A DNA stretch of 64,000 nt, from positions 434,001 to 498,000 of the forward strand of contig JAUVXV010000001.1 of the NCBI GenBank assembly GCA_030603365.1. The letters run 5' to 3'. A program made the translations under genes and the position numbers. The number at the start of each line of letters is the position of its first letter. Position 1 is the first letter of the stretch. The notes beneath the pieces were generated by a model. The model did no database searches and was not told the DNA's origin. It saw only the letters and a program-made list of their open reading frames with translations. The stretch is from Candidatus Heimdallarchaeota archaeon. GTDB taxonomy: Archaea; Asgardarchaeota; Heimdallarchaeia; Heimdallarchaeales; Heimdallarchaeaceae. Shown here in pieces: positions 26,163 to 34,814 of this stretch.

Positions 26163-26708
26163 GTGAAAAGAAGAAACGTCTTATCTAGAATCTTGTTTGA
26201 TTTAGGCGGTTCATTAATAGGAGCAGCCTTAGCGTATTTTGCATTTATAATTGTCCAAGCTATATATTCTATTTATCAATGGAAAATAATAATTGGATTT
26301 GCTGTACTATTAGTTGCCAGTGGATTTGTCATAGGTTTTTTTGCATTCAAAAAAGATGGTATATTTCTCTCAGGTACTATTGGATTAGTTTTTCTTATAA
26401 TTATGGCAATTTACGGTTTTATGGGCATAGGTTTATATGAAATCATAAATAATTATGCTTTAACTCTTGTTCTAAGTATCGTGGAAGGCATAATTTTCTT
26501 TTGTGTTATGGTTTTGGGAGCTTTTCTAGGAAGTGTACTTACACCCGCAATTTGGCAATTTTCAAAGAAAGAGATTCATGAAATAAAAGACGCTTCAATT
26601 GTCAAAAAAGAAGAAACAGAAGTTGTGCAAAAAATATATTGTTCAGTATGTGGTTCAGAAGTTCCAAGGAACTCAAATAAATGCATAATTTGTGGAAAGA
26701 AAGTCTAA
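26163..26708 (+). CDS. Four-helix membrane protein with C-terminal zinc ribbon
   Basis: A 181-aa protein with about four transmembrane segments (residues about 10-35, 38-60, 65-90 and 97-125). A charged linker follows, then a C-terminal zinc ribbon YCSVCGSEVPRNSNKCIICG (two CxxC pairs). Such membrane-plus-zinc-ribbon proteins are common in archaea and uncharacterised. The start is GTG at 26163, directly after an AT-rich promoter region; no clear ribosome site is seen, so a leaderless transcript is possible. Confidence 0.75.
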   Translation: MKRRNVLSRILFDLGGSLIGAALAYFAFIIVQAIYSIYQWKIIIGFAVLLVASGFVIGFFAFKKDGIFLSGTIGLVFLIIMAIYGFMGIGLYEIINNYALTLVLSIVEGIIFFCVMVLGAFLGSVLTPAIWQFSKKEIHEIKDASIVKKEETEVVQKIYCSVCGSEVPRNSNKCIICGKKV

Positions 26709-26722
26709 AAAGAAATATCAAT

Positions 26723-27868
26723 TTAGAGATATTTCATTTCTTTTGGAGTGTTTGAGAGCCTGATAGAACCTTCTTTTGTAACAACACAATCATCTTCAAG
26801 ACGTATACCAAATTCATCTGCAAAATAGAGGCCAGGTTCAACAGTTATAACTGAGTTTTCCAATAGGGCTTTACTTGGATTATCAGGAGTAGATTTTCGA
26901 ATACCTATTCCTATATCATGAGTTTCTATCCCAAGTGGGTGTCCTGTTGAGTGTATGTATAATTTTTCATGATCATATCCATACTCCTCAAATTTATCTC
27001 TGACAGCAATCTCTACTTCTTCACCCAGTACTCCAGCTCTAATTTTCATAAATGCAGCTTCTTTTGCTTGATCCACAGCTTCGTATGCATGTAGTACATT
27101 CTCTGGAGGATTTTTTCCAATCCAGTATGTGTGAGTGATATCTGAATTAGAACCCTCATATGCAACACCATAGTCAATTAGCAGCACTTGTTCCGCTTCA
27201 ATTTTCTTTTGTCCAGCTTTATGATGTGGTATAGCAGCATGAGATCCCGAAGCGACAATAGCTTCAAAAGCTACTCCTCCTCGTTTATTTGCCTCATATT
27301 CAATTAAGGCAGCAATCTCCTTCTCTGTAACTCTAGGTTTAATTTTAGGCTCAACAACATCTTCCATTAGCTCTTCAGCTAATTGTGCAGCAATTTTATG
27401 ATTCTCAATTTCTTTTTTGGTTTTTGTTGCTCTGATATCAAAAATAATATCCTTAGCAGAAATATAATTCAATTGAGAGTTGAAATTTGTTAAAGCTTTA
27501 AGAGTTCCACTTGTTAGAATATCAAAATTAAATTTAGAGAAAACTTGTTCTTCTTCTACAAAGTTTAATGCTATTTTTGCTTTCGGTGAAAAACTATTGA
27601 GTAAGGTTTTGATCGAATCTTTCAATTCTTCTCCTTTCTTGTACGGAACAACATCATAAATTTCATCATTAACCATCATTGCTTCCATACGTGATGTTAT
27701 AACAGTAGGTTTTCCAGATTGAGGTATAAGGGTCAATGTTGGACTAGAAAACCATTTTCCTAAAAGATATCGTTGGTGAATGTCATAAGAATGATGACAA
27801 AAAACAATCCATCCATCAGCCCCATGCATCTTAAGAACATTTTGAATTCTATTTATCTTCTCTTTCAA
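26723..27868 (-). CDS. M24 family peptidase (Xaa-Pro aminopeptidase/prolidase type)
   Basis: A 381-aa pita-bread-fold metallopeptidase. The C-terminal catalytic domain shows the five metal ligands: LIDYGVAYEGSNSDITHTYW (two Asp), HSTGHPLGIETHD (His), TVEPGLYF (Glu) and GIRLEDDCVV (Glu). The N-terminal creatinase-like domain covers about 1-140. It hydrolyses X-Pro peptides by family. The TTG start at 27868 overlaps the end of CofC, so it is the last gene of the long minus-strand operon. Confidence 0.92.
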   Translation of the reverse strand: MKEKINRIQNVLKMHGADGWIVFCHHSYDIHQRYLLGKWFSSPTLTLIPQSGKPTVITSRMEAMMVNDEIYDVVPYKKGEELKDSIKTLLNSFSPKAKIALNFVEEEQVFSKFNFDILTSGTLKALTNFNSQLNYISAKDIIFDIRATKTKKEIENHKIAAQLAEELMEDVVEPKIKPRVTEKEIAALIEYEANKRGGVAFEAIVASGSHAAIPHHKAGQKKIEAEQVLLIDYGVAYEGSNSDITHTYWIGKNPPENVLHAYEAVDQAKEAAFMKIRAGVLGEEVEIAVRDKFEEYGYDHEKLYIHSTGHPLGIETHDIGIGIRKSTPDNPSKALLENSVITVEPGLYFADEFGIRLEDDCVVTKEGSIRLSNTPKEMKYL

Positions 27869-28484
27869 ATTCTACACATTCCTTAAATATTGAACGAAGT
27901 TCATTTGATAATAATTCATTGTCTGCTATTTCAATTAAATCTTTAAATGTGTCTATGTCTCTGTAAGCTTTGTTATACTTGTTTACTGTAATTCCAATTG
28001 AATTCCTCTCAAAAAATTCTTTGAATCTAAGAGATGAATTTCTTCCAAATACCTTTGGAAATTTTTCTTTTCTCCTAAAACAGATAATACTTGTTCCTTT
28101 ATCTGCTGTGGGTGCTAGAATAGCTTTGAGTGTCTTCTTATATTTGTTAATTATGTCTTCTATATGGTTGGCTGTGATTAAAGGTAAATCTGCCATTACA
28201 ATTACAATTGTTTCTTCCTCTATTTCCTCAAGAGCTAAAGAAATTGAATCATTTAGCTCTTTCCCTTTATCTTTCAAAATCTCAAAATTACCCTCAAACT
28301 CTAATTCAGATTTTTGTGTTAACACATAAACTTTGTCTATTCCCCTTATTTTGAGAACTTCATGTATTACATTCTGCGTTACTTCTTTTAGTAATCGCTC
28401 TAGAATAATTTCATCTAAATTGCTTCGAAGCCTGCTCTTATCCGTAACAGTGCCTCTGTAGGGAATAATTATTGCCTTACTCAT
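27849..28484 (-). CDS. cofC: CofC, 2-phospho-L-lactate (or PEP) guanylyltransferase
   Basis: A 211-aa nucleotidyltransferase that activates 2-phospholactate or phosphoenolpyruvate with GTP for coenzyme F420 side-chain synthesis. The N-terminus MSKAIIIPYRGTVTDKSRLR matches the CofC GTP loop, VIVMADLPLI is the metal-binding strand, and APTADKGTSIICFRR and FGRNSSLRF are family motifs. The ATG at 28484 overlaps the stop of the upstream TIM-barrel gene (ATGAGTAA arrangement), showing tight coupling. CofD lies two genes upstream. Confidence 0.9.
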   Translation of the reverse strand: MSKAIIIPYRGTVTDKSRLRSNLDEIILERLLKEVTQNVIHEVLKIRGIDKVYVLTQKSELEFEGNFEILKDKGKELNDSISLALEEIEEETIVIVMADLPLITANHIEDIINKYKKTLKAILAPTADKGTSIICFRRKEKFPKVFGRNSSLRFKEFFERNSIGITVNKYNKAYRDIDTFKDLIEIADNELLSNELRSIFKECVEFEREDK

Positions 28485-29274
28485 TAGCATCCCTGATATA
28501 TTTTTCTATTAATTCTTTTATAAAAAGAGGATTGTCAATTAATGGTCTAGCTATTGAAACTGCTTTTGCACCTACTGATAGCATTTTTTGTACATCTTCA
28601 ATTGTTCTCACTGAATTATTCCCAATTATTGGAATATTTGTACTTTCAGCAAATTCTTGTATAATTCCAATATCTGCTCTTGTTTCATCTGGTATCATTG
28701 CATCTATGTGAATGAACTTACATTCGTATCTCTCTAATATTCTGATTAAGCTATTAGCATCTTGGATTACATGCCCTCTGATTTTTATCCCAAATGAATT
28801 ATGAGGATTAAATTGTTTGATTTCTTGTAATAGTCTTTCCAAGTTGGCTAAATTATACAATAATGCTTGCCCTCCTCCAATACTAACAATTTCCTCTTGT
28901 CTACAATGAGCATTTATCTCTAAATAATCCACATAAAGGTTAAGATGGTTCAGCCAAATTTTACTCATATAATCAATTTCTACTATTCTTACATTCGTGG
29001 AAATTATCTGATCTAATCTCTTCTTTTTTAATCGAAGGTTATCAATACACCATCTTTTTATTTCATTCTCTCTTTCGGACAACAAAAACTCCTTTCTCCC
29101 TCGATTAAGTAGTAATTGTGTTGCGTTTTTGCATTTTTTATCAATAGATAACCCCCCTAAAATTGTCATACTGACATTGAGTTCTAACATTTTTTGACAA
29201 AATTGAAAATTAGCAATTCCTGCTAAAGCCGATTGTATTATTGGAGGATGAAACATATCACTCTTCATACTCAT
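28477..29274 (-). CDS. Dihydrouridine synthase/dihydroorotate dehydrogenase-like TIM-barrel flavoprotein
   Basis: A 265-aa FMN-type TIM barrel between CofD and CofC. The N-terminus PPIIQSALAGIANFQFC and the C-terminal phosphate-binding part (IIGNNSVRTIEDVQKMLSVG then ARPLIDNPLF) follow the Dus/DHODH pattern. A substrate-side VDYLEINAHCRQEE resembles the Dus region with Asn and Cys. It is shorter than tRNA-Dus enzymes and has no RNA-binding C-terminal domain, so a small-molecule role is possible. It is coupled to CofC by overlap and to CofD by a 5-base gap, suggesting a link with F420. Confidence 0.75.
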   Translation of the reverse strand: MSMKSDMFHPPIIQSALAGIANFQFCQKMLELNVSMTILGGLSIDKKCKNATQLLLNRGRKEFLLSERENEIKRWCIDNLRLKKKRLDQIISTNVRIVEIDYMSKIWLNHLNLYVDYLEINAHCRQEEIVSIGGGQALLYNLANLERLLQEIKQFNPHNSFGIKIRGHVIQDANSLIRILERYECKFIHIDAMIPDETRADIGIIQEFAESTNIPIIGNNSVRTIEDVQKMLSVGAKAVSIARPLIDNPLFIKELIEKYIRDANE

Positions 29275-29279
29275 GATGT

Positions 29280-30206
29280 CTATCCTCTATTTATTATCAT
29301 TGAAGCTAGGTTTTTTGCTATGATATTATCTTTGAACAAAATGTTTTCAGATAATACTGTAAGATTTGTTTGCTTTTCTATAGGTTTTATCAGATCTTTG
29401 TCAGTACTATGTACAATAAAAACATCACACAAATCTTGATACATTTTTGCTATTTCTAATGTGGATATAGCATAACCTTCTGATTTCATCAATTTGGCAG
29501 TTGGACCACTAACAGGATTTTTGCCAATAATAGGGCTTATAGCAATGATTCTCTCTTTGTTCTTACGTAATCGTTTTTCTATTGGCATCAATTTAATGAT
29601 TGGACCTATGCTTGTTATGGGATTGCTTGGACCAATAATTATTTTATCACTTTGGTCAATACTTTTCAATGCAACTTCTGGAACCTCTGCTTCATTTAGG
29701 TTTTTGATATATATTTTATCTATCTCAACTTCTCCTTTTTGCTTTACCCAAAACTCTTGAAAGTGAATATCTTCTCCTTTATTTGTTATAATCCTAGTTT
29801 CAATATGCGTATCTGAACTTGGAAAAATTCTTGAATCTATTTGTAATTTTTTTCTTAATATATCTGTTATTTCGGATAATTTTTTCCCTTTTCTAATTTG
29901 ATCCGTTCTGAATATGTGAGTTGCTAGATCTCTATCCCCAATATTAAACCAAGTGTCATATCCAAGATTATTCAAATGCTTCAGTGTGTTAAATGTATCA
30001 TTCTTTATTCCCCAAAATCTCTCAGTGTCTAGAATATTACTCAATAAGTAGATTATTGTGTCAATGTCTGGTGATACATATAATCCATATATCCATATAT
30101 CGTCTGCTGAATTGGCTATTATGGATATTTGATTTTCATCTAGAATTTTTCTAAAACCTTGTATTAATTTTGGAGTTCCGGTTCCTCCTGAAAGAAAAGT
30201 AATCAT
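29280..30206 (-). CDS. cofD: CofD, 2-phospho-L-lactate transferase
   Basis: A 308-aa transferase that joins the activated phospholactyl or phosphoenolpyruvyl group to the deazaflavin FO, the last step before glutamylation of F420. It begins MITFLSGGTGTPKLIQGF, has the FO-site NSADDIWIYGLYVSPDIDT, WFNIGDRDLATHI, IIGPSNPITSIGPI and PVSGPTAKLMKSEGY near the C-terminus, all diagnostic. It is in the same operon as CofC. The genes for FO synthase and glutamyl ligase are not in the window. Confidence 0.95.
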   Translation of the reverse strand: MITFLSGGTGTPKLIQGFRKILDENQISIIANSADDIWIYGLYVSPDIDTIIYLLSNILDTERFWGIKNDTFNTLKHLNNLGYDTWFNIGDRDLATHIFRTDQIRKGKKLSEITDILRKKLQIDSRIFPSSDTHIETRIITNKGEDIHFQEFWVKQKGEVEIDKIYIKNLNEAEVPEVALKSIDQSDKIIIGPSNPITSIGPIIKLMPIEKRLRKNKERIIAISPIIGKNPVSGPTAKLMKSEGYAISTLEIAKMYQDLCDVFIVHSTDKDLIKPIEKQTNLTVLSENILFKDNIIAKNLASMIINRG

Positions 30207-30254
30207 GTTAAAACCTTGATTTGATTTCTGAAAAGGTTTGATGTCCTAAGAAAA

Positions 30255-31097
30255 TTATTTCTTCTTAGTTTTACTTTTTTTAGTTTTTTTAGCTGCTGGT
30301 TTCTTGGCTGCTTCCTTTGGCTTAGCTGCTGGTTTCTTGGCTGCTTCCTTTGGCTTAGCTGCTGGTTTCTTGGTTGCTTCTTTTGGCTTAGCTGCTGGTT
30401 TCTTGGTTGCTTCCTTTGGCTTAGCTGCTGGTTTCTTGGTTGCTTCTTTTGGCTTAGCTGCTGGTTTCTTGGCTGTAACCCTCTTCTTTGCAATAGGTTT
30501 TACATCTGATAATCTTAATCTTGCTGAAGATTTTATAATTACTCTATAATATGCTCCATCTTCACCCATCTCAGGATTGCGAACTATTCTAATTATGTCA
30601 CCAGGTTTTGCTTGAATAGCTTTTACAGCTGGATCAGTTTCGAGAATTTTAGGGATTTGATGCTTCTCTATTTGATATCTAGTAAGAAAACTCTTGATAT
30701 CCTTAGTTTTTAGTTTAAAGTGTTGAGGAACCAATTCATGATCGAATATGTTGAAAAGAGGGTTTGTACTACTAATAATCTCAATTCCTAACTTTACTGA
30801 TTCCTTTTTAGCATAATGAGTTAATGCCGCTTCAGCAATAAGAAGTGCTTCATCCAAACTCTTTTCTTCCTGGAGTTTACCCAATGTTCTTATTGTTTTA
30901 ACACCAATTTGTGGGTTTTTAGGAAAACGAGCGATTGCTGATACTTTGTCTCCTTCTTCTTGTTTTTTTTCAGCATAAACGTCTAAAAAATCATCATCTT
31001 CGATAGTTTTTTTAATTTCGAATTCTCTGAATTCAAGAATTTCTTTGACTCCTTTTAGGATTCTCTTTTCTTTAGCTAGCTGTTCTTTAGTTGACAA
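30255..31097 (-). CDS. rpoH: RNA polymerase subunit Rpb5/RpoH with N-terminal jaw-like domain and Lys/Ala-rich repeat tail
   Basis: A 280-aa three-part protein. Residues about 118-190 are the archaeal RpoH assembly domain (FDHELVPQH, then RYQIEKHQIPKILETDPAV and AKPGDIIRIVR). Residues 1-115 are absent from ordinary RpoH (about 80 aa) but resemble the eukaryotic Rpb5 jaw: KEKRILKGVKEILEFREFEI, NPQIGVKTIRTL (yeast PSVGVKTMKTF) and EALLIAEAALTHYAKK. Residues 205-280 are five KKPAAKPKEA-type repeats plus KKSKTKKK. The TTG at 31097 (GGTG eight bases upstream) fits Rpb5 N-termini; a TTG at 31127 is the alternative. The gene is separate from any rpoB operon. Confidence 0.88.
   Translation of the reverse strand: MSTKEQLAKEKRILKGVKEILEFREFEIKKTIEDDDFLDVYAEKKQEEGDKVSAIARFPKNPQIGVKTIRTLGKLQEEKSLDEALLIAEAALTHYAKKESVKLGIEIISSTNPLFNIFDHELVPQHFKLKTKDIKSFLTRYQIEKHQIPKILETDPAVKAIQAKPGDIIRIVRNPEMGEDGAYYRVIIKSSARLRLSDVKPIAKKRVTAKKPAAKPKEATKKPAAKPKEATKKPAAKPKEATKKPAAKPKEAAKKPAAKPKEAAKKPAAKKTKKSKTKKK
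30291..30475. repeat. 33-bp tandem repeat encoding KKPAAKPKEA(T/A) units
   Basis: Five full 33-base units begin at 30291, 30324, 30357, 30390 and 30423, followed by a partial unit at 30456-30475. They differ by a few bases each, mostly silent or Thr/Ala changes. They encode the basic tail of the Rpb5-like subunit on the minus strand. The open frame on the plus strand through the same bases (30304-30549) is a reflection of the repeat. Confidence 0.95.
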
Positions 31098-31165
31098 GGA
31101 GGTTGCACCGCTCTCAATAACTATCAATTGGTTTAAAATCTTTTGAAAAGTGACTAGTTTTGAAT

Positions 31166-31525
31166 TTATGAACTCTTATCCTTTTCTTTTTGGAATTTAA
31201 TGAAATAAGAACCATCTTTATTTCGTCCAATTATTGGACTTTCTTCATCTGATTCAGCAAGAAGCTTATCTATATCAACTTCAAAAACACCGTTTGTTGT
31301 TAATCGTATTGCTTCAACTCCATCCTGAATTTCTGTACCTTCAATTTCATTTACAACTATTAATTCTAGTTCCTTTTCCTTTAAATCTGAATCTGCATTT
31401 TTTCTATATGTTTTGAACTTGAATGAACCACAAAATGGACATCCGTTAATAAGAATCTGAACATTTAATTCTAATTCCTTCTCACATAAACCACAAATCG
31501 TTGTTTTTTCTGATGGTTCTACCAT
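31166..31525 (-). CDS. OapC/DUF2072-type zinc ribbon protein
   Basis: A 119-aa archaeal zinc ribbon protein. The metal site is CGLCEKELELNVQILINGCP followed by FCGSFKF. The C-terminal half keeps the family ending EAIRLTTNGVFEVDIDKLL and DGSYFIKF. In many archaea the family sits beside DUF2073 and the Era-like GTPase, which in this window are at 23852-24822, so the module is split. It lies just upstream of the Rpb5-like gene in the same run. The function is unknown; ribosome or RNA association is suspected. Confidence 0.78.
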   Translation of the reverse strand: MVEPSEKTTICGLCEKELELNVQILINGCPFCGSFKFKTYRKNADSDLKEKELELIVVNEIEGTEIQDGVEAIRLTTNGVFEVDIDKLLAESDEESPIIGRNKDGSYFIKFQKEKDKSS

Positions 31526-31567
31526 AGACTAACATTAGTTTCTTCTATTCTTATTTTTATTGCTTGT

Positions 31568-32422
31568 TTATTCCATCAGGACACTTGAACTATAAAGAAA
31601 AGGACCTTCATAATCACATCTGGAACATCCATTTTCTTCTAAATCCTCTAATGTTCCAAAATCACCATTCTCTCCAATATTATATAGAATTCCACATTTA
31701 CATTTGTATAGCTTTGGAGACATTTTGCTTTCTCTTAAATACATAGGACCATAATAGTGATTAAAAATTGTCTCTTTTGAGCTATTTTTTACTTTGAGAA
31801 TATACATGTTTGATGTATTCTTTTCAAAAGGTGTTGGATATTCGTATTTATTAAAATCTACGAGTACATTTTCAATTTCTAAATCCATCAAATTGAACAT
31901 TTCAGTAATCCATTCCTCTTTTTCTTTCTCAATATCAAAAGAGAGGAAGATTTTTGATGGGATTTCCTTTGTAGCACATTGAACAGCTCTAGATAAACCA
32001 ACTTCCAACCCTTCTTTAGTCATTGAAGGTTCTAGAAAAATGTAATCAAATTGATTTCTTAATATTGCTATCATCCTGATTCTAATATCCTGATTGATAT
32101 ATCTTATGGAACGGATTTTATAATCAAATTTCAGTTTAAATACTATTTCAGGTATTCTTTTATCTATATCTAAAACCGCTAGGTCTCTTGGTTTAGAAAT
32201 CATTCCGAGAGACAAAGAAGAAAGATCCATGTCACCTAAGAAAATTATTCGCTTTTTTTCATAATTCGCTGGGTTTTCCAATAGAATTCTTCGATAGCTT
32301 GTATCCAATGTTACATAATATTGATCAAATTCAGGATTAGGTTTTCCCCTAAGTTCTTGAATCTCGCCATATGCTGTTTTAATATTATTAAGAATATCTG
32401 AATCAAGAGATCCAACGTTCAT
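31568..32422 (-). CDS. BpsA-like (branched polyamine synthase family) protein with zinc-binding tail
   Basis: A 284-aa protein resembling archaeal N4-bis(aminopropyl)spermidine synthase (DUF43). RGKPNPEFDQYYVTLDTSYR and IIFLGDMDLSSLSLGMI match the Q-x-x-T and GDDDLTS regions of the aminopropyltransferase core; LAVLDIDKRI is the acidic loop. The canonical GDDDLTS reads GDMDLSS, and the C-terminal region carries YKCKCGILYNIGE and CSRCDYEGPF, a zinc ribbon. The enzyme may be divergent or inactive. It is in the long minus-strand run upstream of OapC. Confidence 0.65.
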   Translation of the reverse strand: MNVGSLDSDILNNIKTAYGEIQELRGKPNPEFDQYYVTLDTSYRRILLENPANYEKKRIIFLGDMDLSSLSLGMISKPRDLAVLDIDKRIPEIVFKLKFDYKIRSIRYINQDIRIRMIAILRNQFDYIFLEPSMTKEGLEVGLSRAVQCATKEIPSKIFLSFDIEKEKEEWITEMFNLMDLEIENVLVDFNKYEYPTPFEKNTSNMYILKVKNSSKETIFNHYYGPMYLRESKMSPKLYKCKCGILYNIGENGDFGTLEDLEENGCSRCDYEGPFLYSSSVLME

Positions 32423-32470
32423 TGGTGACTATTTTTTTTTGCTACTTTAAAAAGATTCACTGAAGCGTCA

Positions 32471-34735
32471 TCAAGATAGGAAGGTTAGTTGCTTTAGAAT
32501 ATTAAACAGTTCATCAACGGGTAATTTATCTATCTTCTTATTATCTCTAGTTTTTCTCTCCATTTCCTTCAATAAAAGTCCATATTCGTAAGCTGATTTA
32601 GATATTTGAGCAAAGGTAGAATCGTATTGTGCAACAGATTGGAGTTTTTCACTAGCTTTATTTGCTTCTTTTGATGCTTCAATAAAATAGGAAGCAGCCT
32701 TGTAATTGTCTTTATTAGTATCCGCTCCAATTCCAAGTATTGCTGTTTTTGTGGCATCAAGGAAATTTGTTAGTGCTTCAGATAATATTTTCTTAATCTC
32801 AATTGCTTTCCAGTTAATATTTGTATCCTTTAACTCAAACATTTTCTTGTGGTTCAGCAATTCCCCACAATCCTCACTTATTCGGATATTTATAGCATTA
32901 AATAATGTGAATTGATTGAAATTATGGTTTATTACTATTTGATAATTCTCCTTTGTTGTTTCCTTTTTTGAAACAGCTATTTTGTAACTTCTTGCAATTC
33001 TATCTATAACTGTATTAAGAAAGAGAAATTGTCGTGTTAGCTCAAAGAGACGTAATTCGATATCTTGTCCTTGAATAAATGTTTGACTATATCTATGCTC
33101 AACCCATGCTTTATCGATTTTTGATTTGTCACTTAACTGAGAAATCTCAATTGCTTTTGTTGAATAATAATGAGCTTTAGCATGATAAATTATGTCGAGA
33201 ACTTCATTTGAATCTTTATCAGCAAGACTATGTTCTAGGTATATAGAATTAGCCATGAATTCCAAACATTCTATATCTTTGATAATATACACTTTTGTTT
33301 CAGATTTGGGTAAGAAATAAGCAGAAATTTTAATATTTGAGATGTTTTCAAGCAATGATTCAATACTCTCAGGCTTGATTTTTTTTCCTTTTTTCTCTAA
33401 ATCAACCAATTGATCTGAAATATCTTTTATTGCAAATTCTAAGCTTTCAATGAACCTGATTAGATTTTGTTCTGCTTTATTAATGGCTTTATCAAAAGGT
33501 AACTTTTCAAGCGTTGCTATTTTAAGTTCTTGTACGAAATTCAAATACACATATGGCAAGCTACTTACATAATTGATATTAACTTTCAAACCTGGTTTAT
33601 TAACAATAGTCTCTACTTCTTTTATCAGTTTTTGAATTTCCTTGTTAGATCCTGTAGAAATGATAGAGTTCAATTGTGAGGTTTTTGCTGCAAGTTCTGC
33701 AATTCCGTGGAAGAAAATATGAATAGATTCATTCTTTTGAATATCTTCTTTGAGTCGTAGATTTCTTTCATCTAAATCAGTATTTGACGAAAGTACTTTG
33801 AGAGCTTCAGTTTCAAATCCCAAAACTAAATAGAGAAATTGAACACTAGCGATAAAACTGTCACTTTTAGCAGCTTCAAAACTCAATCTAAGATAATGGT
33901 CTGTTAATTCGTTATTTCTTAAAGCTAGGTTGAGAAGGAGATGGCTATTTTCTATCTGCTTTCCCTTTAACTCAGGATCTTCAGAAAGATCGCTATAATA
34001 CTCCAAGGCAGTTTCAAGGTGCGAAAGGCTTCTTTCAAATGCAAAGTGAGTTGCTATTGGGTCCTTCCACCACCAATCTTGACCCAATCTTTTTAGAAAT
34101 TGAGAAGTAAATGAAACATCAAATTCAGCAAGAACCAGTTCATATGAACCTTTTTCTTCTAATAGTCTCTCCTTATTAACTTCATTAGGCGATTCTTCAA
34201 GAAGTTGTATGATTTGATTTTTTTGATTTACCAGCAGAAAAGTAAGCATAACTTCTTCAATACTTGAAGCTCGAGGATGAGTTGAATCAAAATATGTTTG
34301 TGAAATTGAATTCAGAATCCGATATCCTTCAATATAAGATGTACAATATTCTGGAGATGGTTGAGTTCCAAAAATACCTGTGTTTACTATGTCTGCATAG
34401 ATGACCATAAGGTTAGCTAATTCCATTTGAAATTCTTGTAAATCTTCTAATTTTGTTGTAAGAATTTCTTTCCTTTCAGCATTTGAGTCTATCTGAGATC
34501 TATCTCTAGTCCATTCATCGAGATAACGTCTGTACAGAAGATGTGCTAAGGAAGATACATTGGAAAGGGTTTCAGCACAGAATTTAGAAAAGCTTAACCA
34601 AACTTGACTTAACTCATCTAAATCATCTATCTGAACAAAAGAATGATAGATTCTTTCTCTTTCCAACTCCATCAATACGAATTGTTTGAATGGAGAATCA
34701 CTTAGCAACTCTATTGTCTCTTTGGAAAATACCAT
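32471..34735 (-). CDS. Large all-helical protein, unrecognised (754 aa)
   Basis: I do not recognise this protein. It is 754 aa, strongly helical, with no signal peptide, no transmembrane segment and no Cys/His cluster. Repeated stretches such as HFAFERSLSHLETALEYYSD and IYHAKAHYYSTKAIEISQLS have a TPR-like helix-turn-helix rhythm, so a solenoid scaffold is likely. The N-terminal MVFSKETIELLSDSPFKQFV opens directly after an AT-rich promoter. It is 48 bases upstream of the BpsA-like gene, so it may be in the same transcript. Confidence 0.7.
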   Translation of the reverse strand: MVFSKETIELLSDSPFKQFVLMELERERIYHSFVQIDDLDELSQVWLSFSKFCAETLSNVSSLAHLLYRRYLDEWTRDRSQIDSNAERKEILTTKLEDLQEFQMELANLMVIYADIVNTGIFGTQPSPEYCTSYIEGYRILNSISQTYFDSTHPRASSIEEVMLTFLLVNQKNQIIQLLEESPNEVNKERLLEEKGSYELVLAEFDVSFTSQFLKRLGQDWWWKDPIATHFAFERSLSHLETALEYYSDLSEDPELKGKQIENSHLLLNLALRNNELTDHYLRLSFEAAKSDSFIASVQFLYLVLGFETEALKVLSSNTDLDERNLRLKEDIQKNESIHIFFHGIAELAAKTSQLNSIISTGSNKEIQKLIKEVETIVNKPGLKVNINYVSSLPYVYLNFVQELKIATLEKLPFDKAINKAEQNLIRFIESLEFAIKDISDQLVDLEKKGKKIKPESIESLLENISNIKISAYFLPKSETKVYIIKDIECLEFMANSIYLEHSLADKDSNEVLDIIYHAKAHYYSTKAIEISQLSDKSKIDKAWVEHRYSQTFIQGQDIELRLFELTRQFLFLNTVIDRIARSYKIAVSKKETTKENYQIVINHNFNQFTLFNAINIRISEDCGELLNHKKMFELKDTNINWKAIEIKKILSEALTNFLDATKTAILGIGADTNKDNYKAASYFIEASKEANKASEKLQSVAQYDSTFAQISKSAYEYGLLLKEMERKTRDNKKIDKLPVDELFNILKQLTFLS

Positions 34736-34814
34736 TAAGTATCAGAAAGAATGTTAGTAAAAAAACGTTTTGACATTTCTTATGAGTTTTAGATATGTAA
34801 GTAACTTCTAATTT

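Noticed and set aside
30304..30549. Plus-strand ORF through the repeat region (AASFGLAAGFL repeats)
   Set aside because: It is the reverse reading of the 33-bp repeats of the Rpb5-like gene, which has clear homology.
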